Origin: Verrucomicrobiaceae bacterium E54
GTDB lineage: Bacteria; Verrucomicrobiota; Verrucomicrobiia; Verrucomicrobiales; Akkermansiaceae
NCBI GenBank assembly: GCA_022548915.1
Contig: JAKZES010000036.1
Coordinates: forward strand, 1 to 54,992
Direction of reading: 5' to 3'
Length of the DNA: 54,992 bases
Within the stretch, counting starts at the first letter, position 1; each line of letters starts with the position of its first letter. The notes below the pieces were generated by a model. It was not told the DNA's origin and did no database searches. It saw only the letters and a list, made by a program, of their open reading frames with translations. Below are positions 16,743-24,646 of this stretch, piece after piece. The translations under genes were made by a program, and so were the position numbers.

Positions 16743-17552
16743 ATGCGAACGTACCTCGATCTGCTCCGCGACGTGCTGCAGAATGGTGAAGACCGCGCCG
16801 ACCGCACCGGCACCGGAACGAAGGCGGTTTTCGGCCGACAGGTCCGCTACGACCTGCGCGAGGGGTTTCCCTGCCTGACGACCAAGAAGCTCCACCTGCG
16901 GTCGATCATCCACGAGCTGCTGTGGTTCCTGAACGGCGACACCAACATCGCCTACCTCAAGGAGAACGGCGTGCGCATCTGGGACGAGTGGGCCGACGAG
17001 CACGGCGATCTCGGCCCGGTCTATGGCCGTCAATGGCGATCCTTCCCCGCGCCGGACGGACGCCATGTCGACCAGATCGCGGAGTTGGTCCACGGTCTGC
17101 GTGGCGACCCGCATTCGCGGCGTCATCTGGTCGTGGCCTGGAATCCCGGCGAGATCTCCCGCATGGCCCTGCCGCCCTGCCACTGCCTGTTCCAGTTCTT
17201 CGTTCACGAACCGGACTCGGACAAACCGGGTCTCTCCTGCCAGCTCTACCAACGTTCGGCCGACCTCTTTCTCGGGGTCCCCTTCAACATCGCCTCCTAC
17301 GCGCTGCTCACGCTGATGCTCGCGCAGGTCTGCGGCTACGAGCCGCGCGAGTTCATCCACACCTTCGGCGACCTGCACCTCTACGCGAATCACGTCAAGC
17401 AGGCCGAGGAGCAGCTGTCCCGGGATCCCCGGCCGCTGCCGACCATGTGGATGGAACCCTCGATCACCGAACTCGCCGACTTCCGCTTCGAGCACTTCCG
17501 GCTCGAAAACTACGATCCGCACCCGCACATCAAGGCGGAGGTCTCCGTGTAA
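16743..17552 (+). CDS. thyA: Thymidylate synthase
   Basis: The start at ATG 16743 ([15 protein letters not shown]) gives 269 residues, close to the E. coli enzyme. Motifs are [19 protein letters not shown], the [20 protein letters not shown] insert region and GPVYGRQWR. The catalytic Cys146 lies in [13 protein letters not shown], followed by [20 protein letters not shown] and [17 protein letters not shown] folate/dUMP contacts. It methylates dUMP to dTMP using methylene-tetrahydrofolate, producing dihydrofolate. That product is recycled by the FolA encoded 32 bp downstream, so the pair is a functional operon. Confidence 0.96.
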   Translation: MRTYLDLLRDVLQNGEDRADRTGTGTKAVFGRQVRYDLREGFPCLTTKKLHLRSIIHELLWFLNGDTNIAYLKENGVRIWDEWADEHGDLGPVYGRQWRSFPAPDGRHVDQIAELVHGLRGDPHSRRHLVVAWNPGEISRMALPPCHCLFQFFVHEPDSDKPGLSCQLYQRSADLFLGVPFNIASYALLTLMLAQVCGYEPREFIHTFGDLHLYANHVKQAEEQLSRDPRPLPTMWMEPSITELADFRFEHFRLENYDPHPHIKAEVSV

Positions 17553-17584
17553 AAGCTGAAATTCTGAAACGCTGAAAAGCTGAA

Positions 17585-18058
17585 ATGAAGCTCATCGGGA
17601 TCGTTGCGATGACCGCGGACCGGGTGATCGGCCGCGACGGCGGACTGCCGTGGCATTTGCCGGGCGATCTTGCGTTTTTCAAGCGGACCACCAGCGGCCA
17701 TCCCATCGTGATGGGGCGCGCGACCTACGACTCGATCGGCCGCCCGCTGCCGAAGCGCCGGAACATCGTCATCACGCGCAATCCCGACTGGGCGGCGGAG
17801 GGTGTCGAAACCCTCGGATCCCCCGAGGCACTCGCCGCGCTCGAACTCGACAACGAGGTCTTCGTCATCGGTGGAGCGGCCATCTACGAGGCCTTTCTGC
17901 CCCATCTCGACGAACTTCTCGTGTCCCACGTTTTCGAGTCCCACCCCGGCGACACCCGGTTTCCGGCCTTCGAGCACCTGTTTTCTCCGCCTGAAGTGGT
18001 CGAAAAACACGAGGATTTCGAAGTCCGGCGCTACTGCCGCTTGAAACCCGGGGCCTGA
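17585..18058 (+). CDS. folA: Dihydrofolate reductase
   Basis: The 157-residue enzyme starts at ATG 17585. DHFR signatures are present: IGIVAMTADRVIGRDGGLPW, HLPGDLAFFKRTTSGHPIVM, GRATYDSIGRPLPKRRNIVI and EVFVIGGAAIYEAFLP. It reduces dihydrofolate from the ThyA reaction to tetrahydrofolate with NADPH. The 32-nt gap from thyA consists largely of repeated GCTGAAA/TCTGAAA words rather than a Shine-Dalgarno site. Confidence 0.96.
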   Translation: MKLIGIVAMTADRVIGRDGGLPWHLPGDLAFFKRTTSGHPIVMGRATYDSIGRPLPKRRNIVITRNPDWAAEGVETLGSPEALAALELDNEVFVIGGAAIYEAFLPHLDELLVSHVFESHPGDTRFPAFEHLFSPPEVVEKHEDFEVRRYCRLKPGA

Positions 18059-18075
18059 ACTCCAAGACTCCCTGC

Positions 18076-18435
18076 ATGGCTTACGAACTCGAAGGCACCG
18101 TCCACAAGATCTTCGACACCCAGACTTTCGCCTCCGGCTTTTCCAAGCGGGAATTCGTGGTCGAGGTGCCGGACGGGAATTACACGCAACAGATCAAGCT
18201 CGAGGCGGTGAAGGACAAGGCCGCCCTCCTCGACGACGTCTCGGAAGGCGACCAGGTCAAGGTCACCTTCGACCTCCGGGGCAACGAGTACAAGGAGCGG
18301 TTCTACGTCAATCTCGTCGCTTGGAAGCTCGAGAAATCCGGCGACGGTGGCGGCGGCTCCGGCGGGGCACCCAGTTCGTCCCTCGATGCCGCCCTCGACA
18401 ACGAGCCCGACGAATCGGACGACATTCCGTTCTGA
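18076..18435 (+). CDS. DUF3127-family protein (SSB-like fold)
   Basis: This 119-residue protein starts at ATG 18076. MAYELEGTVHKIFDTQTFAS, FSKREFVVEVPDG, QIKLEAVKDKAALLDDV and GDQVKVTFDLRGNEY match the DUF3127 family, which resembles single-strand-binding OB folds. The C-terminal tail is Gly/Ser-rich and ends in acidic residues plus Phe (DESDDIPF), the same style as the SSB protein-interaction tip. A role in DNA or RNA metabolism is plausible but not established. It follows folA by 17 bp, and its stop lies 3 bp before the RAYT element. Confidence 0.85.
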   Translation: MAYELEGTVHKIFDTQTFASGFSKREFVVEVPDGNYTQQIKLEAVKDKAALLDDVSEGDQVKVTFDLRGNEYKERFYVNLVAWKLEKSGDGGGGSGGAPSSSLDAALDNEPDESDDIPF

Positions 18436-18438
18436 GCG

Positions 18439-19224
18439 GTGGCGCAAAGCTCCCCTTTGCGAGTGATTTCCAAAGCTCCAGCTTTGGACTCAGTCCCCCC
18501 ACTCCGCTGCGGAAAAGCGCCCCACTCCCTCCGGCAGCCGGGCCATTCTCGGATTGTCCGCGATGTATTCCCGGAACCGATCCAACTGCCTCCGTGTCCG
18601 CACAATGTGGTCCCACGACTCTTTCTGCCAGAAGTTCCCCGTCCTCCCCATCCGCCCGTTGATTTCCCTGGCGGTGAAACCCTTCCAACTTTTCAGAATC
18701 TCGCTCAGTTCGTGACCGACCCCCGGTTGCACCAGCAAATGCACGTGATTTGGCATGATCACGAAATCCCCAAGCCGGTACCGCTCGCCGTCGAAATGCC
18801 GCAGGGCTCTTTCCACAAGGACTGCGTTTCCCCGGTCTGCCAGCGGACAATCGCCCAAACCCCGGTCCAGCTCGGTCTGCAAGGCCTTCACAAAAGTGCG
18901 GTCGTATTCGCGATGTGCTTCGAACGAAAGTTTCGAGAGATCCACGGGACGGTTCCTCTCGACAGGGATGCCATGATTTCCAAGCCATTCGGCGCGGCGG
19001 AGATACCAGCGGTCGAGCGTGTCCTTCGGTAGGGAATCCGCCGTGCGGAAAGTGACGAAGTAGGTTGCCCCTTCCTGCCGCCAGTGCGGGAGCCGACGGC
19101 GCTTCTTGATGGTTTCGGGGCTGTCCTTGCGGAAAGGAACGAAAACGATGGGCGACAGATCACGAACTGGCGGGCGCACGGCACAGCCGGACGCATCAGC
19201 TCGCAAAGCGGAGCTTTGCGCCAC
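18439..19224. mobile_element. REP-associated tyrosine transposase (RAYT) element with terminal REP arms
   Basis: The element is bounded by inverted arms, GTGGCGCAAAGC at 18439 and GCTTTGCGCCAC ending at 19224. Each arm is an internal hairpin, and the central bases are complementary between arms (CTCC left, GGAG right). Inside is a minus-strand transposase reading frame ending at 18490. An inner hairpin TCCAAAGCTCCAGCTTTGGA lies at 18469-18488 beside its stop. The gene-free elements at 3058-3194 and 24049-24186 carry the same arms and look like non-autonomous relatives. Insertion was at the convergent junction of the DUF3127 gene and cinA. Confidence 0.82.
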
Positions 19225-20448
19225 CGCCACCCGCCTCACCATCTCCAGCGCGGCCTGGCTGACCGCCAGCTTGAAGCCCGCGCGGTCGCGCCGGTGAAAC
19301 TGGTGCTCGACGCGGGTCTCCCCGCCCTTCATCGCGACGGCGATGAACACCGTGCCGACCGGCTTCTCATCGGAGCCTCCATCCGGCCCGGCGATCCCGG
19401 TCACCGCCGCTGCCAAATCCGCGCCGGAAACCCTCAGGGCGCCCTCGGCCATCTGCCGGGCCACGGTTTCGCTCACCGCGCCGTGCTCCGCCAGATCCGC
19501 TTCGGAGACACCGAGCACCGCGACTTTCGCCTCGTTGGCGTAGGTGACGAACCCATGGGTCAGCACCGCGCTCGCACCGGGCACGTCGGTCACCCGGCTG
19601 GCGATCAACCCGCCGGTGCAGCTCTCGGCCAGCGCCAGCTTGAGCCCGCGCCGGGCCATCGCCCGCACCACCACGGCTTCCATGCTCGATCCATCCTGCG
19701 AAAAACAGCGGTCTCCCAGCCGCTCCAGGGCCAACTTTCTGGCCGCCTCCACCGCCGCCGCCGGGCCAATCAGGCGCAGATCCACCTCCGCCGGGCGCGC
19801 ACAGTAGCCCACCTCCAGGCCATCGATGGCCTCCAGCTGGGCGTCAATTTCGCGATGCAGCTCACTCTCGCCCAGCCCGGTGAATTTCAGTTCGAGGATC
19901 TCGGTGGCATCCTCGATCCCACCCAGTGCCCGCAGCCGCGGCACCACCTCGGCCTCGAACATCGGATGCAGCTCCCGCGGCGGACCCGGCAGCAGAAACA
20001 CCGCGCAATTTGCCGCCCCGTTGAGCCTCGGCGGGATGTAGAGACCGGGGGCGGTGCCATTCGGGTTCGGCAGCACGTCGGCACCCACCGGCACCTGGGC
20101 CTGACGGCGGTTTTCCGGCGCCATGATGCGGCCGCGTTGCTCGAAGTACGCCTCCAGCGAACGCAGTGCCGCCTCGTCCTCGATCAACTCGATCCCGAGC
20201 ACCCCGGCCACGGCCTCGCGGGTGATGTCGTCGCGGGTCGGGCCGAGCCCGCCGGTCACCAGCAGCACGTCGCAGCGGTTCACCGCCTCGGAAATCCCGG
20301 CCTGGATGGCATCGCCATCGGGCACGGTGACCAGACGCTCGACGCGCAGCCCGAGGGAGAAAAGCTCGCGCCCCAGCCAGTGGCCGTGGGTGTTCAGCGT
20401 GCGGCCCAGCAGCAACTCGCTGCCGGTGTTCAGGATCTCGACCTTCAC
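18490..20448 (-). CDS. cinA: CinA-family protein fused in frame to a RAYT transposase
   Basis: The frame starts at GTG 20448 and encodes 652 residues; CinA proteins are usually ~410-420. Residues 1-~250 are the MoaB/CinA N-terminal domain (ILNTGSELLLGRTLNTHG, LLVTGGLGPTRDDITRE). Residues ~255-406 are the NMN-deamidase domain (LALAESCTGGLIASRVTDVP, GIAGPDGGSDEKPVGTVFIA). Residues ~407-415 are translated REP arm. Residues ~434-652 are a complete RAYT transposase: RRRLPHWRQEGATYFVTFR, the HUH motif MPNHVHLL (H568, H570) and the catalytic Tyr628 in FREYIADNP. CinA recycles NMN and may cleave ADP-ribose. The transposase has no ATG of its own upstream of its domain; GTG codons at the cinA end could serve. 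rsfS ends 3 bp upstream. Confidence 0.85.
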   Translation of the reverse strand: MKVEILNTGSELLLGRTLNTHGHWLGRELFSLGLRVERLVTVPDGDAIQAGISEAVNRCDVLLVTGGLGPTRDDITREAVAGVLGIELIEDEAALRSLEAYFEQRGRIMAPENRRQAQVPVGADVLPNPNGTAPGLYIPPRLNGAANCAVFLLPGPPRELHPMFEAEVVPRLRALGGIEDATEILELKFTGLGESELHREIDAQLEAIDGLEVGYCARPAEVDLRLIGPAAAVEAARKLALERLGDRCFSQDGSSMEAVVVRAMARRGLKLALAESCTGGLIASRVTDVPGASAVLTHGFVTYANEAKVAVLGVSEADLAEHGAVSETVARQMAEGALRVSGADLAAAVTGIAGPDGGSDEKPVGTVFIAVAMKGGETRVEHQFHRRDRAGFKLAVSQAALEMVRRVAVAQSSALRADASGCAVRPPVRDLSPIVFVPFRKDSPETIKKRRRLPHWRQEGATYFVTFRTADSLPKDTLDRWYLRRAEWLGNHGIPVERNRPVDLSKLSFEAHREYDRTFVKALQTELDRGLGDCPLADRGNAVLVERALRHFDGERYRLGDFVIMPNHVHLLVQPGVGHELSEILKSWKGFTAREINGRMGRTGNFWQKESWDHIVRTRRQLDRFREYIADNPRMARLPEGVGRFSAAEWGD

Positions 20449-20451
20449 GGC

Positions 20452-20808
20452 TCAGGCCTCCGGCACCTCGATCTCCTTGGCATCGCCCCACAAGGTCTCA
20501 AGCGAGTAGAACTCCCGCAATTCCTCGTGCATCACGTGGACCATCACGTCGATGTAATCGAGCACCACCCAGCGGCTGTCCACCCTGCCCTCGGCGTTCG
20601 CCGGCTTCGCGCCGGTCCAATCGTCCACATGGCCGCGCACGTCGCGCAGGATCGCCCGCAGATGCGGCATCGACCCGCCCGAGCAGACCACCATGAAGTC
20701 CGTGAGGGACGAAAGACCCCGCAGGTCGAACACCCGGATGTCTTCCGCCTGAATCTCCGCCGCCGCCTTGGCGCACGCCAGAGCCAGTTCCTTGCCATGC
20801 TTCGCCAT
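20452..20808 (-). CDS. rsfS: Ribosome silencing factor
   Basis: The 118-residue protein starts at ATG 20808. The Iojap/RsfS signature is clear: ALACAKAAAEIQAEDIRVFD, LSSLTDFMVVCSGGSMPHLR, WVVLDYIDVMVHVMHEELRE and FYSLETLWGDA. RsfS binds ribosomal protein L14 on the large subunit and blocks subunit joining when nutrients are scarce. It is co-directional with cinA, with a 3-bp gap, and diverges from glnD across 131 bp. Confidence 0.93.
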   Translation of the reverse strand: MAKHGKELALACAKAAAEIQAEDIRVFDLRGLSSLTDFMVVCSGGSMPHLRAILRDVRGHVDDWTGAKPANAEGRVDSRWVVLDYIDVMVHVMHEELREFYSLETLWGDAKEIEVPEA

Positions 20809-20939
20809 GAATTCAACGCCGCCTTCCAGCGGGCGCGCATCCTAGCTCCGAGTTGGCCCTTGGCCACTCCCAAATGGAGGCGGCTTCCCCGCACCGCGTC
20901 TTGACCCGACCTGAATAGACTCCACCCTCCCCGCACCGG

Positions 20940-23675
20940 ATGTCCGCCCACCTGAAAAATCTCAGCGACCACGCCAAGGTCGTGCTCAAGCCCGCCCGAA
21001 AAGGCCAGCTGTCGCCTGCGGAGCGCATCGCGCTGTTCAAGAAGTTCATGAAGCTGGAGGAGCACCGGATCCGCCTGCGCCACAAGGGCGGCGCCGGGGG
21101 GCTCGAGATCGCCCGCGCCCGCTCCGAGCTCCTCGACGTGGTCCTGAGCGAGATTTTCCGCACCGCAGCCCTCAAGCGTTCGGAACAGGTCAGCATCGGG
21201 CTCGTCGCGGTCGGCGGCTACGGGCGCGGCACGCTGAATCCCGGGTCCGACATCGACCTGCTGTTCCTGCTCCCGCGGGCCTCGAACAAGCTGCCCAAGG
21301 AACTCGAGGAACTGGTGCAGGAAATCCTCTACCTCCTGTGGGACGTCGGCTTCAAGGTCGGCCACGCCTGCCGCTCGATCGTCGAGTGCATCCAGCAGGC
21401 CCGCGCCGACCAGGAGAACAAGACGGCGCTGATGGATGCCCGCCTGATCACCGGCGACAAGGCCCTGTTCTCGCAGTTCCGCCAGCGCTTCGAGAAAGAG
21501 GCGGTCGCCAAGGGCCAGAAGGCCTTCTTCGAACTGCGGCGCAACGACCTCAGAGGGCGCCACAAGAAGTACTCGCGCACCGTCTTCCTGCAGGAACCCA
21601 ACGTGAAGGAAGGCTGCGGGGGCATGCGGGACTATCACAACATCTGCTGGGTCGCCCGCGCCAAGCGCGGCTACCGCAAGCTCAAGCAGCTGGTCGATGC
21701 CAGGATCCTGACCCGCACCGCCCACCGCGAAATCGAGGAAGCCTACGACTTCCTGCACCGCGTCCGCAACGAACTCCACTACGAGTCCGGACGCTCGTCG
21801 GAGCAACTCACGCTGCGCATGCAGGGGGTCGTCGCCACCAATTTCCGCTACCCGCAGCGCTCGATCCTCCGCCGCACCGAGGCCTTCATGCGCGACTACT
21901 ACCGGCACACGAAGAACCTCTACCAGCACACCACCTCGTTGATGGAGATCTTCCAGATCGAGGAGGAGCACGCCCGCGACAGGGGGCTGGTTTCCTTCCT
22001 CACGATCGGTCGCCGGAAACGTGAGGAGTTCGACGGCTTCATCGCGCGAGAAGGAAGAATCTACCCGGCGAACTCCGCGATCTTCGCCGAGGATCCCAAC
22101 CGGATGATGCGGCTCTTCCACCACACCCAGGTCCGGAACCTCAAGCTCAGCCCGCCCATCCGCAAGCTGGTCAAAAAGCACTGGAGCGACATCGACCGCC
22201 CCTTCCGCTACGCCAAGGCCAACCGGGAGGTCTTCAAGGATATCCTCACCCGCAAGGGCCAGGTCGGCGCGGCACTGCGCCAGATGCACCGGGTCGGGTT
22301 CCTCGGCCGCTACCTGCCGGAGTTCGGGGCGCTCGACTGTCTCGTCCAGCACGAGTTCTTCCACCGCTACACCGCGGACGAGCACACGCTGCGCTTCATC
22401 GAGGCGATCGACGCGCTGGTCGACAGCGACGACCCCGGCCTCAAGCTTTTCCGCGACCTGCTCCACGCCATCGAGGACCCCTACGCCTTCTATCTCGCGA
22501 TCATCCTCCACGACACCGGACGCTCGGAGAATGTCCGCGAGCACATCGACGGTTCCGCGGTGCTCGCCCAGCGCCTCTGCAACCGGCTCCAGGTGCAGGG
22601 ACACCGGCGGCGCATGATCATGTTCCTCGTCGACCACCACCTGACCTTCTGGCAATACGCGACCAGCAAGAACATCGAGGACCCGCAGGTCGTCGCCGAT
22701 TTCTCGGGCCTGATGAAGACCGCGAGCCGCCTGGATGCGCTGATGCTCTTCACCTACGCCGACTCGGTGGCAACGTCCCCCGACTCATGGAACAGCTGGA
22801 AGTCCGCCCTTCTTCGCCAGCTCCACCGGTCCGCGAGCCGCTTCCTCGAACACGGCGAGGCCAAGTTCGCCAAGCAGCTTGCCGACGAACGGGCCGAACT
22901 CGAGAACCAGGTGCGGGCCTCGGCGGGAGAGGGCTGGGACGACGAGATCCGCGAGCATTTCGAAAGGATGCCCGCCAGCTACTTCCGCTTCCGCGACCCG
23001 AAGACGGTGCCCATCCACCTCAAGGCGATCCGGGAATTCCTCAAGCGCGAGCGCGAAGGCGAATTCACCTGCGTGGGGCGCTCGTTGGACTACCCCGACC
23101 GGGGCTGCTCCGAAGTCGTCATCGTCTCGCGAGACCGGCCGCACTTCCTGCAGAAGGTCTGCTGCGCCTTCGCCTCGCAGGAAATCAACATCCTGTCGGC
23201 CGACTTCCACACGCGGACCGACGGCATCGTCGTCGACCTCTTCCGCGTCTGCACCACCGACTTCGGCGCGGTCACCAACGAACGGCAGCGCCAGGGCTTC
23301 ACCGACACGCTCGCCGAGCTGGGGAACACCGATGACTACGATCCGGGCGTCTACCTCAAGCCGAAGAAGAACCTGCTGCGCTCCGAAAAGCGCTCGGACA
23401 TCGCCTTCCCGGTGCGGGCCCACATCGTCAACGAAGCGGGCGGCAACTCGACCATGATCAACCTGCAGGCAATCGACCGCATCGGTCTGCTCCACGATCT
23501 GTTCCAGGTGATCAACCAGGCGGGCCTCGACACCGTGCACGCCCGCATCAACACCGAGAAGGGCGCCGCGGTCGACACGCTCTACGTCACCCTGCCCGGC
23601 GGCGGCCAGGCCACCGACCCGCAGCAACTCGACCACCTCGAGCAGGAACTCGAAAAGGTCATCTCCCGCAGCTGA
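20940..23675 (+). CDS. glnD: [Protein-PII] uridylyltransferase / uridylyl-removing enzyme
   Basis: The 911-residue protein starts at ATG 20940 and has the full GlnD architecture. Residues ~90-107 are the nucleotidyltransferase motif VGGYGRGTLNPGSDIDLLF. The central region includes KEGCGGMRDYHNICWVARAK. An HD domain includes HDTGR near residue 523 and VDHH near 564. Two C-terminal ACT domains lie near residues 719-797 (VIVSRDRPHFLQKVCCAFAS) and 827-907 (NLQAIDRIGLLHDLFQVINQ). It uridylylates or deuridylylates PII protein in response to glutamine. No glnB/glnK or amtB gene is nearby. Transcription is probably monocistronic or shared with the small membrane protein 4 bp downstream. Confidence 0.95.
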   Translation: MSAHLKNLSDHAKVVLKPARKGQLSPAERIALFKKFMKLEEHRIRLRHKGGAGGLEIARARSELLDVVLSEIFRTAALKRSEQVSIGLVAVGGYGRGTLNPGSDIDLLFLLPRASNKLPKELEELVQEILYLLWDVGFKVGHACRSIVECIQQARADQENKTALMDARLITGDKALFSQFRQRFEKEAVAKGQKAFFELRRNDLRGRHKKYSRTVFLQEPNVKEGCGGMRDYHNICWVARAKRGYRKLKQLVDARILTRTAHREIEEAYDFLHRVRNELHYESGRSSEQLTLRMQGVVATNFRYPQRSILRRTEAFMRDYYRHTKNLYQHTTSLMEIFQIEEEHARDRGLVSFLTIGRRKREEFDGFIAREGRIYPANSAIFAEDPNRMMRLFHHTQVRNLKLSPPIRKLVKKHWSDIDRPFRYAKANREVFKDILTRKGQVGAALRQMHRVGFLGRYLPEFGALDCLVQHEFFHRYTADEHTLRFIEAIDALVDSDDPGLKLFRDLLHAIEDPYAFYLAIILHDTGRSENVREHIDGSAVLAQRLCNRLQVQGHRRRMIMFLVDHHLTFWQYATSKNIEDPQVVADFSGLMKTASRLDALMLFTYADSVATSPDSWNSWKSALLRQLHRSASRFLEHGEAKFAKQLADERAELENQVRASAGEGWDDEIREHFERMPASYFRFRDPKTVPIHLKAIREFLKREREGEFTCVGRSLDYPDRGCSEVVIVSRDRPHFLQKVCCAFASQEINILSADFHTRTDGIVVDLFRVCTTDFGAVTNERQRQGFTDTLAELGNTDDYDPGVYLKPKKNLLRSEKRSDIAFPVRAHIVNEAGGNSTMINLQAIDRIGLLHDLFQVINQAGLDTVHARINTEKGAAVDTLYVTLPGGGQATDPQQLDHLEQELEKVISRS

Positions 23676-23679
23676 ATCC

Positions 23680-24045
23680 ATGCGCATCATTCTTTTCATC
23701 GCCGGCCTGGTCACGCTGGCCGTCGGTTTTTCGGCCGATGCCCGGCTCGACGACCCGAATCTGCTGCAGGGCTCGCTCACCCTCGGCGGCGGCTGGCTGA
23801 TTTGCGCGGCCTTCAGCTTCTACTCGACCTGGCACGGCATCGCCGGGGGCGGTGTTCTCGCCCTGCTGGCCGGCGCACGCTGCGCCCCGGCGCTCTTCAC
23901 CCTCTCAAGTCCCGATCGCCCGGCAGCCCCTTATCAGGCGATCGTGTTCGTCATCAGCGCGACCGTCCTGGTCGCCACCATCCGCACACTGATCCGTGAG
24001 CGGGCGCGCCGCGAACGCGAACGGATGCTGGCGGAAGAAGATTGA
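23680..24045 (+). CDS. Small integral membrane protein of unknown function
   Basis: This 121-residue protein starts at ATG 23680, 4 bp after glnD. Three or four hydrophobic segments are evident: IILFIAGLVTLAVGFS, LTLGGGWLICAAFSFY, GIAGGGVLALLAGARCAPAL and IVFVISATVLVATIRTLI. A basic/acidic cytoplasmic tail follows (RERARRERERMLAEED). The family was not recognised. Tight linkage to glnD suggests co-expression, but that is no evidence of a shared function. Confidence 0.65.
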   Translation: MRIILFIAGLVTLAVGFSADARLDDPNLLQGSLTLGGGWLICAAFSFYSTWHGIAGGGVLALLAGARCAPALFTLSSPDRPAAPYQAIVFVISATVLVATIRTLIRERARRERERMLAEED

Positions 24046-24048
24046 GCC

Positions 24049-24186
24049 GTGGCGCAAAGCGATGCTTTGCGAGAGTCGATCAAGGCTCCTGCTTCGGTCT
24101 TTTCCCGGCAAACCTTGGGTCACCCTGGCGGTGCGCCACGCGACGGAGGCCCGTCGATCCATTCGCAACGCATCGCTTTGCGCCAC
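24049..24186. repeat. REP-like palindromic element, copy 2
   Basis: This 138-bp element begins GTGGCGCAAAGC at 24049 and ends GCTTTGCGCCAC at 24186. Its arm centres are GATG (left) and CATC (right): different bases from copy 1 but complementary to each other. It exactly fills the gap between the convergent stops of the small membrane protein gene (24045) and ybeY (24188). Confidence 0.85.
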
Positions 24187-24187
24187 C

Positions 24188-24646
24188 CTACCTTGAGCCC
24201 ATCTCCTGCCAGAGGGTGGCGACGATCTTCTCCTGGACCTCCTCCATCCGCTTCCGCTGATTCTCTTCCTCGTCCTCGTGCCCGGCCAGATGCAGCAGGC
24301 CATGAACGAGGTATCGCAGGAGTTCCCTCAGCTCCGGCTCTTCGTAGTCGGCGGCTTGGCGCTTCGCCACCTCCACCCCGATCACGATCTCCCCGTGCTC
24401 GAAGGTGATGACATCCGTCGGCCCGTCGATGCCCATGAAATCGCGGTGCACGCGGTCGCTCTCCGAGTCGTCGACGAGGGCGACCTCCACCGACTCGAGG
24501 TCGGCCAGCGGAGCCGATCCGGAGAGGAGGTGCGCTTCACGGATCCAGCCGCAGGCCCGGACACCCGCCGACTCGAGGTCCACCAGCCACTCGGAAGGAA
24601 GCGCCACCTTGCTCTGGTGGTCGCAGATCAGCACCTCCAGTTTCAT
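24188..24646 (-). CDS. ybeY: Endoribonuclease YbeY (rRNA maturation)
   Basis: The 152-residue protein starts at ATG 24646. The signature is present: DFMGIDGPTDVITFEHGEIV, then HGLLHLAGHEDEEENQRKRM. YbeY is a zinc-dependent RNase needed for 16S rRNA 3'-end maturation and quality control. The canonical metal motif HxxxHxxxxxH is here HGLLHLAGHED, with Asp at the third ligand position. Related enzymes with Asp there exist, as I recall. Its start overlaps the stop of the PgpH-like gene (ATGA), completing the classic phoH / pgpH-like / ybeY operon. Confidence 0.92.
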   Translation of the reverse strand: MKLEVLICDHQSKVALPSEWLVDLESAGVRACGWIREAHLLSGSAPLADLESVEVALVDDSESDRVHRDFMGIDGPTDVITFEHGEIVIGVEVAKRQAADYEEPELRELLRYLVHGLLHLAGHEDEEENQRKRMEEVQEKIVATLWQEMGSR

